From Candidatus Hydrogenedens sp. (GTDB taxonomy: Bacteria; Hydrogenedentota; Hydrogenedentia; Hydrogenedentales; CAITNO01), in the NCBI GenBank assembly GCA_012522755.1, contig JAAYJV010000136.1, forward strand, positions 1 through 41,652: a stretch of 41,652 nucleotides of DNA, read 5' to 3'. Position numbers and translations under genes: made by a program. The notes below the pieces were generated by a model. That model had not been told where the DNA came from, did no database searches, and saw nothing but the letters and a program-made list of their open reading frames with translations. The stretch's first letter is position 1, and each line of letters begins with the position of its first letter. Positions 9,108-17,800 of the stretch are shown in pieces.

Positions 9108-10232
9108 TTATTCGGACGCTTCACCCGGATCTTCACCATCAGTGAGCCAGTCCAGGCTGAAGCGTACAAATACATTTTTCTGATAGTCGTCTATCTCGAA
9201 GAACAAACCTATATCGCCATTATTCAACAAGCTCATGGTGGAATAGGCCGCCCTTCCGGGATAGACGACTTTTCCTTTGCTCCAGTTTTCGCCTTCGTCA
9301 TAGCTGATACGCACGGCGAGCTGTTGCCGTTTCTTTTTGTCTCGGGCATTGGAAAAAAGGATGCGGTTTTTCGCTGCACCCTGAGACATGCGTGAATAAC
9401 GAAGGAGCGCGCCATTGCATCCCGGATCGATAAGGTGCTTTTCTCTCCGACTCTCCCAGGTTTTCCCTTCGTCCGAAGAGATATGGGTAAAGCGGCAGCC
9501 GCTTTTATTGACCCGGCTGTTGATGAGCCAGCGTCCGTCATTGAGCTCCAGCACTTTTGATTCGTCCGCCGGTTTGATGGGCGTATCGATGAGAAACCAG
9601 CTGTTCCCCTGATCACGGCTTCCGAATAAATGAAGGCCCCGTCTCAGATTGACCAGGGTATGGAGAAGCATGCCCGATTCTGTCTGCGCACCCAGCCCGG
9701 AGGTGATGAACTTGAAGTCTTTGCTCCAGTCCTCTCTTGTGATCTGCGCCGTGATGTCTTCTCCTTCAGTCCAGGACTTGCCCGCATCGGTGCTTTTCAT
9801 GAGATGAAGGCGATATTCACCCGGTGCTTTGTCGTGATCCATGAAGTTGTAAAAGAGGAAAATATGGCCGGTGCTTTCATCAACGATGAGGGAGGGATCG
9901 GAAGCGCTCTGTCCGTCGGGATAATCGCAGACCGTTTCCATGGCCGACCAGCTGTCACCATTGTCTTCACTGCGACGCATGACCAGATTGATATCCCGGT
10001 TCGTGCCCAGGTCACTGCCATCAGCGCAGCGCTCATCAATGACAGCCAGCAAGGCGCCATCTTTGGCCGTTGCCAGTGCGGGGATGCGGTAACAGCTGAC
10101 ACCTTCTTTCATGGAGCTATGGAAGAGATTCCGGCTGACTGAAAGCCCCTCGGAAAAGGGTGCCTTTGAGTCGACACCCAAAGCGAGTCCGGGGATCAAC
10201 ATAACTGTAATAGCGAGGAGATGTCTGAACAT
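9108..10232 (-). CDS. exo-sialidase-like protein (GH33, Asp-box beta-propeller), exported
   Basis: The 374-residue protein starts at ATG (MFRHLLAITVML) behind AAAGGAG, and a TTG further upstream is less likely. A signal peptide ends near LALG. Five Asp boxes are visible (SEDNGDSW, STDAGKSW, SRDQGNSW, SSDEGKTW, SYDEGENW), as expected for a six-bladed propeller. YRIPALA carries the first Arg of the sialidase triad, and ERCADG and RWLINSR match other active-site blades. It would release terminal sialic acid or a similar acid sugar outside the cytoplasm. It follows the GH51 fusion gene by 37 bp on the same strand and is probably in one operon with it. Confidence 0.85.
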   Translation of the reverse strand: MFRHLLAITVMLIPGLALGVDSKAPFSEGLSVSRNLFHSSMKEGVSCYRIPALATAKDGALLAVIDERCADGSDLGTNRDINLVMRRSEDNGDSWSAMETVCDYPDGQSASDPSLIVDESTGHIFLFYNFMDHDKAPGEYRLHLMKSTDAGKSWTEGEDITAQITREDWSKDFKFITSGLGAQTESGMLLHTLVNLRRGLHLFGSRDQGNSWFLIDTPIKPADESKVLELNDGRWLINSRVNKSGCRFTHISSDEGKTWESRREKHLIDPGCNGALLRYSRMSQGAAKNRILFSNARDKKKRQQLAVRISYDEGENWSKGKVVYPGRAAYSTMSLLNNGDIGLFFEIDDYQKNVFVRFSLDWLTDGEDPGEASE

Positions 10233-10269
10233 GAGACTCCTTTCCAATAATAGTGAGAGCTAAAAAAGA

Positions 10270-13200
10270 TCAGTTTTTCAGGGTGGCACGGATCACAGAG
10301 GCTTCCTCTTCGCAATAGGGTGTGCCATCGGGGCGGAAGACATCGTGGAACCAGGGCTCCGCTTCGTTTTCAAAAGGCTCGTTCCAGGAATGCCAGGGAT
10401 AAATGGTTTGAGAGCGTCCGGAAACCAGTCCCCAATGGACAGCAGCGATATTCTGTTCTCGCAAATAAGGAAGCACCGTCTGGAAAGTGCTGCCCGAAGT
10501 GCGAGCCATGTATTCCGTGCAGAAGATAGGTCTCTGACATTGCTGCAGCCATGCCACGGCTTTTTTCACGCCCAGGACATTCTGATAGCTGTGGAAGCTG
10601 ATGAAGTCGGAGCGTTCCCCCATGAGTTTGTCGATGGGCCGCACCGGATTGATGCGTGATCCCGGGCCTCCCCAGATGCCCACGGTTATTGGCTGTGAGG
10701 GATCCACTTCCCTGGCCCAGTCAAAGAGCTTGTCCACCAGAATCACATGGGCCTCTTCTTTTTCCTGCGGCGACCATCCTTCTGTGGGCCTGTATTGAGG
10801 CACCGGGTTGGCAGGTTCATTCAAAAGATCCCAGGCCAGTACCCGCGGATCATCTTTGAAACGGGACATGATGGCAATGACATAAGGCTTCAATGCTTCT
10901 TCATAGCCTTCGGGATTCTTCTGAATATCAATGTGCGGGCTCTGCAACCACCGTGAATTATGGACGCCCGGGACGGGCTCCTTCTGGGGGCCCAGTTCGG
11001 GGAAAGGATCCCAGACACTGTCGAAGAGGGTGAGCATTGTTTTGATACCATGCTTCATGGATATGTCCAGGTATTCATCTATGCGTTGTTCGTAGGCCGC
11101 TCCCTCCTCTTTCCAGAGCATGTCATGAAGGAAAACGCGCATCATGTTGAAGCCGAGATCAGCCGCCCAGCCGAGCTCTCTGTCGATGGTCTCGGGGTCC
11201 CAGGTGTCGGCCTGCCACATCTCCAGCTGGTTGGATGCCGTGGAAGGTACGAAGTTGGCACCGGCGGGGAAAGCTTCTTTGGCATACCACTCGCGGATAC
11301 GTTCCAGGCTCCAGCGTCCCTCTTCTTTTTCCCAATGGATCACTGTCTCATCGCCCACTTTGGGGATGCGAAGCAGGGTGACACTGTAGGGGTCCAGGGT
11401 CAGGCTCTTGTCCACATTCTGCAGAAAGATTTCCTGGATGGCCGAATTCTCAGGGGCATCCGCTTCGTTCCTTATATAAGGGTTGTCATTTTGAATCTGC
11501 CAGCCATGCAGAGATTCCGGCACTGTCAGGCCGTCTATCTTCAGCTGAAAGGAACGGGGTTCATCGTGGGGATTCACAGCCGCCAGCGTCAGAGCAGAAT
11601 GGTCCGCCGTCCAGGCCGCAGCGAGATCAACACCCGGCAGACCATGCTCCACCGCTACGGGAAGTGTGCCGAAATGTTTGCGGTACAGCACCAGTACCTG
11701 CCCCATGCTTTCCAGGAAAGCTCCTGTCCGGGTTGTTTTGATGGCTCCCAGCACATTCACGGTCTGTGCATAATTGGCCATATAAAAAAGGTCGCTGTTG
11801 CGGATCATGGCGTGGATCGCACCTGCACAACCGAAGGCATCACGCATCTCATAGCGTACGCCCAACTCACCACGCTTGTGCGGTCCGCCGTAATTCCATT
11901 CGTCAAAGGCGATGCGTATATCTTTCTCTTTCAACCCGGGAATCTCGTTTCTGTAACGGCGGTGATCAGCGGCGAGACGCTCCACATCATTGATGGCTGA
12001 CCAGGTATGAGCAGCCACATCATCCCTGGGCTGCCAATACTGATGTTCACTGATAAGCTCCATATGATCGGCGCACTCAGCGAGCATGGTTTCACTCCAG
12101 AGACCGGCATTGCCCACAGCCACACATTTGGCTTCAGGCGATATGGCACGTATGGCATCGACGAGAGCGTTCTGTTTTTTCACATAGTCTTCCAGCGGCA
12201 TGTACCCGAGCTGCCAGTCGCCATACATTTCATTGCCCACGGCCCACCAGATTACTTTCCAGGCTTCTGTCCGTCCGTTGGCGGCGCGCTTCTTCCCTTC
12301 TTCCGTATCAGCAGCCGCTGTGATATAGGCCACTTCCGCCGCAGCCGATTCGATATCGCCCAGTCCTGTATTGAGAGCGATGAATGGTTCTGTGTGGATG
12401 AGCTCGCAAAGGCGCATGAATTCATGGATACCCACATCGTTATGCTCAGCCCCCGGCCAGTGGGGATTCTTCCGGGGCGGTCGCTTGTCTCTGGGTCCGA
12501 CACCGTCACGCCAGTCGTAGCCGCTGACAAAATTACCTCCCGGCCAGCGATAAATGGGCGCATCCAATTGGCGCATGAGTTTCAAGGTGTCGGGACGGAA
12601 GCCTTCCACATGATCGGCTGGCATGAGTGACGGCGCAGCTATAAAGACACGGCCTTCACCGGAGAAACGGAAAGTGAGGCGTGCGTGCTTACTGGCATCA
12701 CCGGCGGTGAAGCGGAAAGCAATCTGCTCGAAAGACTCCCGGATATCCTGAAGAGTTGTAACAGCTTCCTGGTTCGCTCCCGGTCCCCATTGCAGAGCAG
12801 CTTGAGCTTTTGTTACTTCCCCTTCAGCGCGAAGCCATACATAACCCACATAGTCCTTGCCTTTCTCCACAGCCAGACGGGGATGGTAAATACCTTGCCA
12901 ATCGCCGCCATTGTTTTCAAGGATAAGGGCACAATCCTGGTCGCCACAGAAAGGCGCATCGTGATTCATGAAGACCTGTTCTTGCGGGCCTATAATACGC
13001 CAGAGAGAGCTTTCAGGAACTTTATAAGGATTGCCCCTTTCTTCCCAGAGGACTTCATTGCCCGCATAGGGGCCGCCATCTACAGGATAGAAAAACTTGC
13101 GGTCTTGCAACATCTCCGCCCAGATACCGCCATAGATACACCGACCCATATGTTCAATGAATTGTCCATATATATAAGGAGAGACGGGCTCGCCTTCCTC

Positions 13201-13299
13201 TTCGGCAAGAACATGTACCGTCTTCAATGCTCCCGCAGGCTGAGAGAAAAATAAGGTCAGGGAAAGAAGGCTCACAAAAAATACGGACAGATATCTCAT
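10270..13299 (-). CDS. two-enzyme fusion: GH51 alpha-L-arabinofuranosidase-like plus GH5-like C-terminal domain
   Basis: The 1009-residue protein starts at ATG (MRYLSVFFVSLLSL) behind AAAGGA; the same start context is seen in the paralogue upstream. After the signal peptide, residues about 25-650 are GH51-like with acid/base Glu357 (AVGNEMYG) and nucleophile Glu467 (FDEWNYGG). From about 665 a second TIM barrel of the cellulase/xylanase type follows, with Glu828 (LLNEPANP) and Glu929 (CTEYMART). GH51 removes arabinofuranose side chains and the second domain would cut a backbone, so the fusion suggests attack on arabinoxylan or a similar branched polymer. The exact linkage is inference. The sialidase gene follows 37 bp downstream. 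Confidence 0.88.
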   Translation of the reverse strand: MRYLSVFFVSLLSLTLFFSQPAGALKTVHVLAEEEGEPVSPYIYGQFIEHMGRCIYGGIWAEMLQDRKFFYPVDGGPYAGNEVLWEERGNPYKVPESSLWRIIGPQEQVFMNHDAPFCGDQDCALILENNGGDWQGIYHPRLAVEKGKDYVGYVWLRAEGEVTKAQAALQWGPGANQEAVTTLQDIRESFEQIAFRFTAGDASKHARLTFRFSGEGRVFIAAPSLMPADHVEGFRPDTLKLMRQLDAPIYRWPGGNFVSGYDWRDGVGPRDKRPPRKNPHWPGAEHNDVGIHEFMRLCELIHTEPFIALNTGLGDIESAAAEVAYITAAADTEEGKKRAANGRTEAWKVIWWAVGNEMYGDWQLGYMPLEDYVKKQNALVDAIRAISPEAKCVAVGNAGLWSETMLAECADHMELISEHQYWQPRDDVAAHTWSAINDVERLAADHRRYRNEIPGLKEKDIRIAFDEWNYGGPHKRGELGVRYEMRDAFGCAGAIHAMIRNSDLFYMANYAQTVNVLGAIKTTRTGAFLESMGQVLVLYRKHFGTLPVAVEHGLPGVDLAAAWTADHSALTLAAVNPHDEPRSFQLKIDGLTVPESLHGWQIQNDNPYIRNEADAPENSAIQEIFLQNVDKSLTLDPYSVTLLRIPKVGDETVIHWEKEEGRWSLERIREWYAKEAFPAGANFVPSTASNQLEMWQADTWDPETIDRELGWAADLGFNMMRVFLHDMLWKEEGAAYEQRIDEYLDISMKHGIKTMLTLFDSVWDPFPELGPQKEPVPGVHNSRWLQSPHIDIQKNPEGYEEALKPYVIAIMSRFKDDPRVLAWDLLNEPANPVPQYRPTEGWSPQEKEEAHVILVDKLFDWAREVDPSQPITVGIWGGPGSRINPVRPIDKLMGERSDFISFHSYQNVLGVKKAVAWLQQCQRPIFCTEYMARTSGSTFQTVLPYLREQNIAAVHWGLVSGRSQTIYPWHSWNEPFENEAEPWFHDVFRPDGTPYCEEEASVIRATLKN

Positions 13300-13355
13300 G
13301 GTATTTCCTTTATATTGGCGTTTAAAGTACTCTGCCACAACGGGGACGATTTAAT

Positions 13356-13480
13356 CCACTAAGCGACTTCAGAGAGTCGGGCGGCCAAAACCAAAATAAC
13401 GGCGGGGGAATGTCTTGGGGCAAATAAGAAACTCCAGGGAAGGGGTTTTCTCCGGGAGTCGGTCGAATCGGGCGGAAGCC
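13356..13480 (+). repeat. family A repeat, 5' part only
   Basis: Only the head and start of the first array are present, with GGCGGGGGAATGTCTTGGGG, GGTTTTCTCCGGGAGTCGG and one TCGAATCGG unit. The sequence from about 13331 to 13475 matches the region upstream of the other GH51 gene (15734-15880) base for base over long stretches, so it was duplicated together with that gene. Confidence 0.7.
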
Positions 13481-13516
13481 TGTGCAGTGAAGCTGAAAAG
13501 AAGGCTCAGGAATATA

Positions 13517-13556
13517 TCCCGGTATCGACTCACTCTTCTGCGGGCCGATACCGGGA
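13517..13556. repeat. 11-bp perfect inverted repeat
   Basis: TCCCGGTATCG (13517-13527) and CGATACCGGGA (13546-13556) are perfect reverse complements around an 18-nt loop. It marks the exact junction between the family A fragment and the decayed GH5-like remnant, so it may be part of the event that deleted the rest of that domain. Confidence 0.6.
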
Positions 13557-13736
13557 TACCGGGTTGGCGGGTTCATTAAAGAGGTCCCAGGCCGGTATGG
13601 AGATCATCCTTGAAGCGTGTTTGGATGCCGTGGAAGGCACAAATTGGCTCCAGCCGGGAAAGATTCATTGGCATACAAGCCTCTGATACCTTCCAGACAT
13701 CAGCAGCCTTCTTCTTTTTCTCAATGGATCACTGTC
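13556..13736 (-). pseudogene. remnant of a GH5-like C-terminal domain
   Basis: Read on the minus strand, 13736-13621 matches the stretch of the fusion gene just after its GH51 part (11350-11231), and 13618-13556 matches the region around its catalytic Glu828 (10868-10801). The words NEPANP can still be read. About 360 bases between these blocks and everything beyond are missing, and small indels break the frame. It shows that the 655-residue GH51 gene was once a full fusion like its neighbour. Confidence 0.85.
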
Positions 13737-15704
13737 TCATCGCTCACTTTTGGGAATACGCACCAGAGTGATACTGTAGGGCGGCAGGTTGACAGTGTTC
13801 TTGCTCACTTCCAGAACAACATCTTTGATGGATACGCTGTCGGGTGTATCAGCCTCGTTCACCATATCGGGATCATCGTTCTGGATCTGCCAGCCGTGAA
13901 GCGATTCAGGAACTTCCAAGCCATCCACTTCCAGTTGAAAGGAAACAGGCTTGCCGTTGGCATTCACTACAGCCAGTGTCAGAGCTGAATGATCCGTGGT
14001 CCAGGCTGCGGCGACATCGACACCGGACACATTTTGTTGCACCGTCACAGGGAGAGTACCGAAATATTTTCGATAGAGCACGAGTGCCTTGCCGGTGCTT
14101 TCCATAAAAGCCCGGGTCTTCGATGCTTTGATGGCGCCCAGCACGTTCACGGTCTGTGCATAATTGGCCATATAAAAGAGATCGCTGTTTCGGAACATGG
14201 CATGGAGCGCTCCGGCACATCCCAGCGCATCGCGCATCAGGTAGCGTACGCCAAGTTCACCATACTTGTTCGGACCGTACCAGTAGTTCCATTCATCCAA
14301 AGCGATGCGGATATCCTTGTCTTCCAGTCCGGGTATCTTTTCTCTGTACCGGCGATGATCTGACGCCAGGCGTTCCACATCATTCATGGCTTTCCAGCTG
14401 TGATGTACCACATTGTTGATATGCTGCCAGTAGAGATGTTCACTGATGAGTTCCATGTGTTCGCTGCAGTTGGTGAGCATGGTTTCGCTCCAGGGACCGG
14501 CATTGCCCACGGCAACACATTTTGCTTCAGGCGAAACGACACGAATGGCCTCGACCAGGGCATTGTGTTTTTTCACATAGTCTTCCAGAGGCATATGACC
14601 CAACTGCCATTCACCATACATCTCATTGCCCACAGCCCACCATACCACTTTCCAGGGCTCTGTCCGCCCGTTGGCGGCGCGCTTCTTCCCTTCTTCCGTA
14701 TCAGCGGCACCAGTGATATATGTCACTTCCTCCACGATGGACTCAATATCACTCAGGCCCGTATTGAGAGCAACAAAGGGCTCCGTATGAATGAGCTCGC
14801 AAAGGCGCATGAATTCGTGAATCCCCACATCATTATGTTCGACACCGGTCCAGGCGGGATTTTTGCGGGGAGGCCGCTTGTCTCTGTCACCGACCCCGTC
14901 ACGCCAGTCGTAGCCACTCACGAAGTTGCCACCCGGCCAACGGTAAATGGGCGCATCCAACTCACGCATCAGTGTCAATACATCAGGGCGGAAGCCTTCC
15001 ACCTGATCTGTCGGCATGAGCGAGGGTGAAGCGATAAAGACACGTCCTTCGCCGGTAAAACGAAAAGCAAGACGGGCATCATCATCAGCCTCTCCGGCGG
15101 TGAATTGAAAAGCGAGCTGCTTGAAGGAGTCATTGATATCCTGCAGGGCAACCACAGCTTCCTGTGTCGATTCCGATCCCCACTGCAAGACGGCCTGTGC
15201 TTCCTTCACCTCTCCTTCACAGCGAAGATAGACATAGCCTTCATAGTCTTTGCCTTTTTCCACAGCCAGCCGGGGATGGTAGATGCCCCGCCAATCTTCG
15301 GAATTATCCAACTTTACAGCGCAATCCTGTTCGCCACAGAAAGGGGCCTCTTTATTCATGAAGACTGCTTCTTGCCCGCCCATAATCTGCCAGGGCGATG
15401 CCTCCAGAATTTCATAAGGCTTGCCGTCTCCTTCCCAGGAGTTTTCCTGGCCCCGATGCATGCCCCAGCCTTCCCGGCTCCCGTCGACGGGATACAGGAA
15501 CTTACGGTCTTCAAGCATCTCCGCCCAGATACCTCCATAGATACAGCGGCCGAGATGCTCAATGAACTGTCCGTATACATAGGGCGAAATGGGCTCCCCT
15601 TCAGCCTCGGCGCGCACATGTACAGTCGACTGAGCACAACATGACAGAGAGAAAAGCACGGCAATGGAAAGAACACCCAAAAACGATACAGACAGATATC
15701 TCAT
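13737..15704 (-). CDS. GH51 alpha-L-arabinofuranosidase-like protein, truncated duplicate of the fusion enzyme
   Basis: The 655-residue protein begins MRYLSVSFLGVLSI with a signal peptide ending near CCAQ, behind AAGGGA. It is closely similar to residues 1-650 of the adjacent fusion enzyme, and both GH51 catalytic glutamates are kept: Glu361 (AVGNEMYG) and Glu471 (LDEWNYWY). Its last residues are RIPKSER. In the fusion gene the same place reads CCCAAAGTG; here it is CCCAAAAGTG. This one extra A shifts the frame into an immediate TGA. The GH51 unit alone should still fold and act, since free-standing GH51 enzymes are normal. It is separated by 437 bp of repeat and remnant sequence from the fusion gene. 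Confidence 0.92.
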   Translation of the reverse strand: MRYLSVSFLGVLSIAVLFSLSCCAQSTVHVRAEAEGEPISPYVYGQFIEHLGRCIYGGIWAEMLEDRKFLYPVDGSREGWGMHRGQENSWEGDGKPYEILEASPWQIMGGQEAVFMNKEAPFCGEQDCAVKLDNSEDWRGIYHPRLAVEKGKDYEGYVYLRCEGEVKEAQAVLQWGSESTQEAVVALQDINDSFKQLAFQFTAGEADDDARLAFRFTGEGRVFIASPSLMPTDQVEGFRPDVLTLMRELDAPIYRWPGGNFVSGYDWRDGVGDRDKRPPRKNPAWTGVEHNDVGIHEFMRLCELIHTEPFVALNTGLSDIESIVEEVTYITGAADTEEGKKRAANGRTEPWKVVWWAVGNEMYGEWQLGHMPLEDYVKKHNALVEAIRVVSPEAKCVAVGNAGPWSETMLTNCSEHMELISEHLYWQHINNVVHHSWKAMNDVERLASDHRRYREKIPGLEDKDIRIALDEWNYWYGPNKYGELGVRYLMRDALGCAGALHAMFRNSDLFYMANYAQTVNVLGAIKASKTRAFMESTGKALVLYRKYFGTLPVTVQQNVSGVDVAAAWTTDHSALTLAVVNANGKPVSFQLEVDGLEVPESLHGWQIQNDDPDMVNEADTPDSVSIKDVVLEVSKNTVNLPPYSITLVRIPKSER

Positions 15705-15749
15705 GGTATTTCCCTTTCGTTGAGACTATCAGTACTCTGCCATAATACA

Positions 15750-16110
15750 AATGATTTAATCCACTGAGCGGCTTCAAAGAGCGGATCGCAAAAAAAACCG
15801 GGAAGACGGCGGGGGAATGTCTTGAGGCATATAAGAAACTTCAGGGAACGGGTTTTCTCCGGGAGTCGGTCGGATCGGACGGATCAGTCGGATCGGTCGG
15901 ATCTGCCAGGGGCGCGGGTTGGTTTTAGGTGTTGCTGCGGGGTTAGTGGACAGAATGTACAAAGTGAACCAAGTGAACGTGTTAAGACTATGGATCTTTT
16001 TTATGCGCATTGTACTCTTTCCGTGTGTTCAGTGATTTCTGTGGTTCAATTAGAAAATATCATTTCCTTGCGGCTGTGCTGCGCCGTGTGTTCAGTGATT
16101 GACCTGGTGA
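15750..16110 (+). repeat. family A composite repeat, copy 3
   Basis: A full copy with the head GACGGCGGGGGAATGTCTTG, four 9-nt units (TCGGATCGG type) at 15870-15905, GGTTGGTTTTAGG, a short AGTGGACAGAATGTACAAAG array, and the tail CGTGTTAAGACTATGG. The tail carries two partial repeats of the CCGTGTGTTCAGTGATT element (around 16019 and 16085). It fills the gap between the GH51 gene and the M28 peptidase gene, and no gene is visible in it. Confidence 0.78.
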
Positions 16111-16234
16111 AAATAGATCCCTGCTACCTTTATATAATTCCGCAGTTTCAGGCTTATTGTGTTAGGATAGAATCTCAAGGACAGGCATACTTTTCTGACA
16201 GACGGTCATTTTCGATCTGAAGAAGGGAGTTCTC

Positions 16235-17449
16235 ATGCTGAACGAATCTCAGTCGGAAGCTTGTGCATCGTGGGTGATGGAACAGGTGCGCCATGTTATC
16301 GAGACTTTCGGCCCGCGCGCTCCGGGCACAGCCGCTGAAAGGGATGCGCAGAAGTATATCCGCGATGAGATGCAGGACTTTTGTGACGGTGAAGTTGTTC
16401 TGGAGCCTTTCACTCTGGCGAGTCAGGCCTTTTTCGCCATGCCAGCTGTTACAGCCCTCATCATGCTTCTTTCTGTTGTCTGCTGGTATGTTCACCCCTG
16501 GATTTCCGTGGGACTGGATCTGCTCGCCTTGGCGGTGCTCTATTTTCAGTTTTTGCGTTATCGTCTTTTTCTGGATCCTTTATTTCCCAAAAGCGAATCC
16601 TCCAATGTCTACGGACGTATCGCTCCTTCAGGAGAAATCCGCCGCCGCGTGATTCTTGCCGGCCATGTGGACAGCGCCCGTGAGTGGCTTTTTCTTTATC
16701 TGCTGCCTTGCTTTTTCTGGGTGATGGTGATTGCCTTCTTTGTCGGATTGACGCTTCTGATGCTGATTCATCTGGGCAGTGCTGTGGCGTGGGCTGTGGG
16801 CGGATCCCTTTGGGAAAAGGTATCACGTGTGGCTGTGTTTCAGTGGATACTCTGTCCCTTGCCCTACGCAGGCATTTTTTTCAGCAACCTGCGGCGTGCT
16901 GTGCCTGGCGCCAATGACAATCTTTCAGGCGTGTTCACGAGTATGGCCATAGGCCGCGCCCTCAAAAAAGAAGGGCTCTCTCTGGCTCATACGGAACTGG
17001 TTCTGGTGAGCATGGGTTCCGAAGAGGCGGGCTTGCGGGGCGCCAAGGTATTTGCTGAAAAGCACAAGGAAGCCTTTTCCGATGTGCAGACGCTTTTCAT
17101 CGGAATGGAAACCTTCCGTGATCTGGAGCACATGACCATTTACGACCGTGATATGAACGGCACGGTGCATCACGATGAACAGGTTTGTTGTCTTTTGAAG
17201 GAAGCGGGAAAAGTCCGGGGTCTGGATCTTCCTTTCGGCAGTCTCTTTTTCGGATCTTCCGATGCGGCCGCCTTTACCCAGGCCGGCTGGCAGGCGGGAC
17301 TGCTGGCGGCCATGGACCCTGCACCGCCCCCCTATTATCATACGCGCCTGGATAATTGGGATAATATGAGTCAGGAATGTCTGCAACAGGCTATTCAGAT
17401 CGCTTCGACGGCCTTGAGACTTTTTGATAAACAGACAGAGGAGGTGTAA
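16235..17449 (+). CDS. membrane-embedded M28 family zinc peptidase
   Basis: The 404-residue protein starts at ATG behind AAGGGAG. M28 metal and catalytic residues are in place: H144/D146 in AGHVDSARE, D228 in GANDNLSG, E263/E264 in GSEEAGLRG, and a late His near 373 in YYHTRLDN. Hydrophobic segments lie at about 67-110 and as an insertion at 151-217, within the catalytic domain between the first and second metal-ligand motifs. Soluble M28 aminopeptidases lack this insertion. It probably trims peptides at the membrane face. A DUF2007-type gene follows 11 bp later. Confidence 0.85.
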   Translation: MLNESQSEACASWVMEQVRHVIETFGPRAPGTAAERDAQKYIRDEMQDFCDGEVVLEPFTLASQAFFAMPAVTALIMLLSVVCWYVHPWISVGLDLLALAVLYFQFLRYRLFLDPLFPKSESSNVYGRIAPSGEIRRRVILAGHVDSAREWLFLYLLPCFFWVMVIAFFVGLTLLMLIHLGSAVAWAVGGSLWEKVSRVAVFQWILCPLPYAGIFFSNLRRAVPGANDNLSGVFTSMAIGRALKKEGLSLAHTELVLVSMGSEEAGLRGAKVFAEKHKEAFSDVQTLFIGMETFRDLEHMTIYDRDMNGTVHHDEQVCCLLKEAGKVRGLDLPFGSLFFGSSDAAAFTQAGWQAGLLAAMDPAPPPYYHTRLDNWDNMSQECLQQAIQIASTALRLFDKQTEEV

Positions 17450-17460
17450 AAGAGAAAGCC

Positions 17461-17733
17461 ATGCCAGCCTTATTCACAAAATGGGAGACCATCCACGTTT
17501 TTGATAAATTTGGAGATGCTATCTTTATGAAGGCCTTTCTGGAACATGAACGGATCCCGGTACGCCTGAAAAGAGAAATGATGGCCTGGTTTCTCGGGCT
17601 CTTCACCGCTTCCGGGAAAAGTCCCATCGGTGTCGTGATGCAGGTGCCCCGGGCCTCTGTTGAGCGGGCGAGGGGTCTGGTGGAAAACTTCGCACCCGAC
17701 GATGAAGAACAAGACAGTACACAGGAAAGTTGA
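17461..17733 (+). CDS. DUF2007-type small protein
   Basis: The 90-residue protein resembles the DUF2007 (putative signal-transducing) family: an alpha/beta pattern with AIFMKAFLEHERIPVRL near residues 20-36, later GVVMQVPRASVERARGLVE, and an acidic tail. The molecular role of this family is unknown. The AGGAGGTG at the end of the M28 gene lies somewhat far from its ATG but suggests translation coupling. The promoter of the next operon begins at its stop codon. Confidence 0.65.
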   Translation: MPALFTKWETIHVFDKFGDAIFMKAFLEHERIPVRLKREMMAWFLGLFTASGKSPIGVVMQVPRASVERARGLVENFAPDDEEQDSTQES

Positions 17734-17764
17734 CAGCTGGCGTATAACGTTACTATGATAGTAA
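17730..17764 (+). promoter_or_regulatory. strong sigma70-type promoter with palindromic operator candidate
   Basis: TTGACA (17730-17735), an 18-nt spacer and TATGAT (17754-17759) make a near-consensus promoter, predicted to start around 17766. The 15-bp perfect palindrome TTACTAT-G-ATAGTAA (17750-17764) covers the -10 box, the place where a repressor would block RNA polymerase. It controls the sugar operon starting at 17801. Confidence 0.7.
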
Positions 17765-17800
17765 GCTGTCCTCTACGGTTAACTTAAAGGAGAATAAAAA

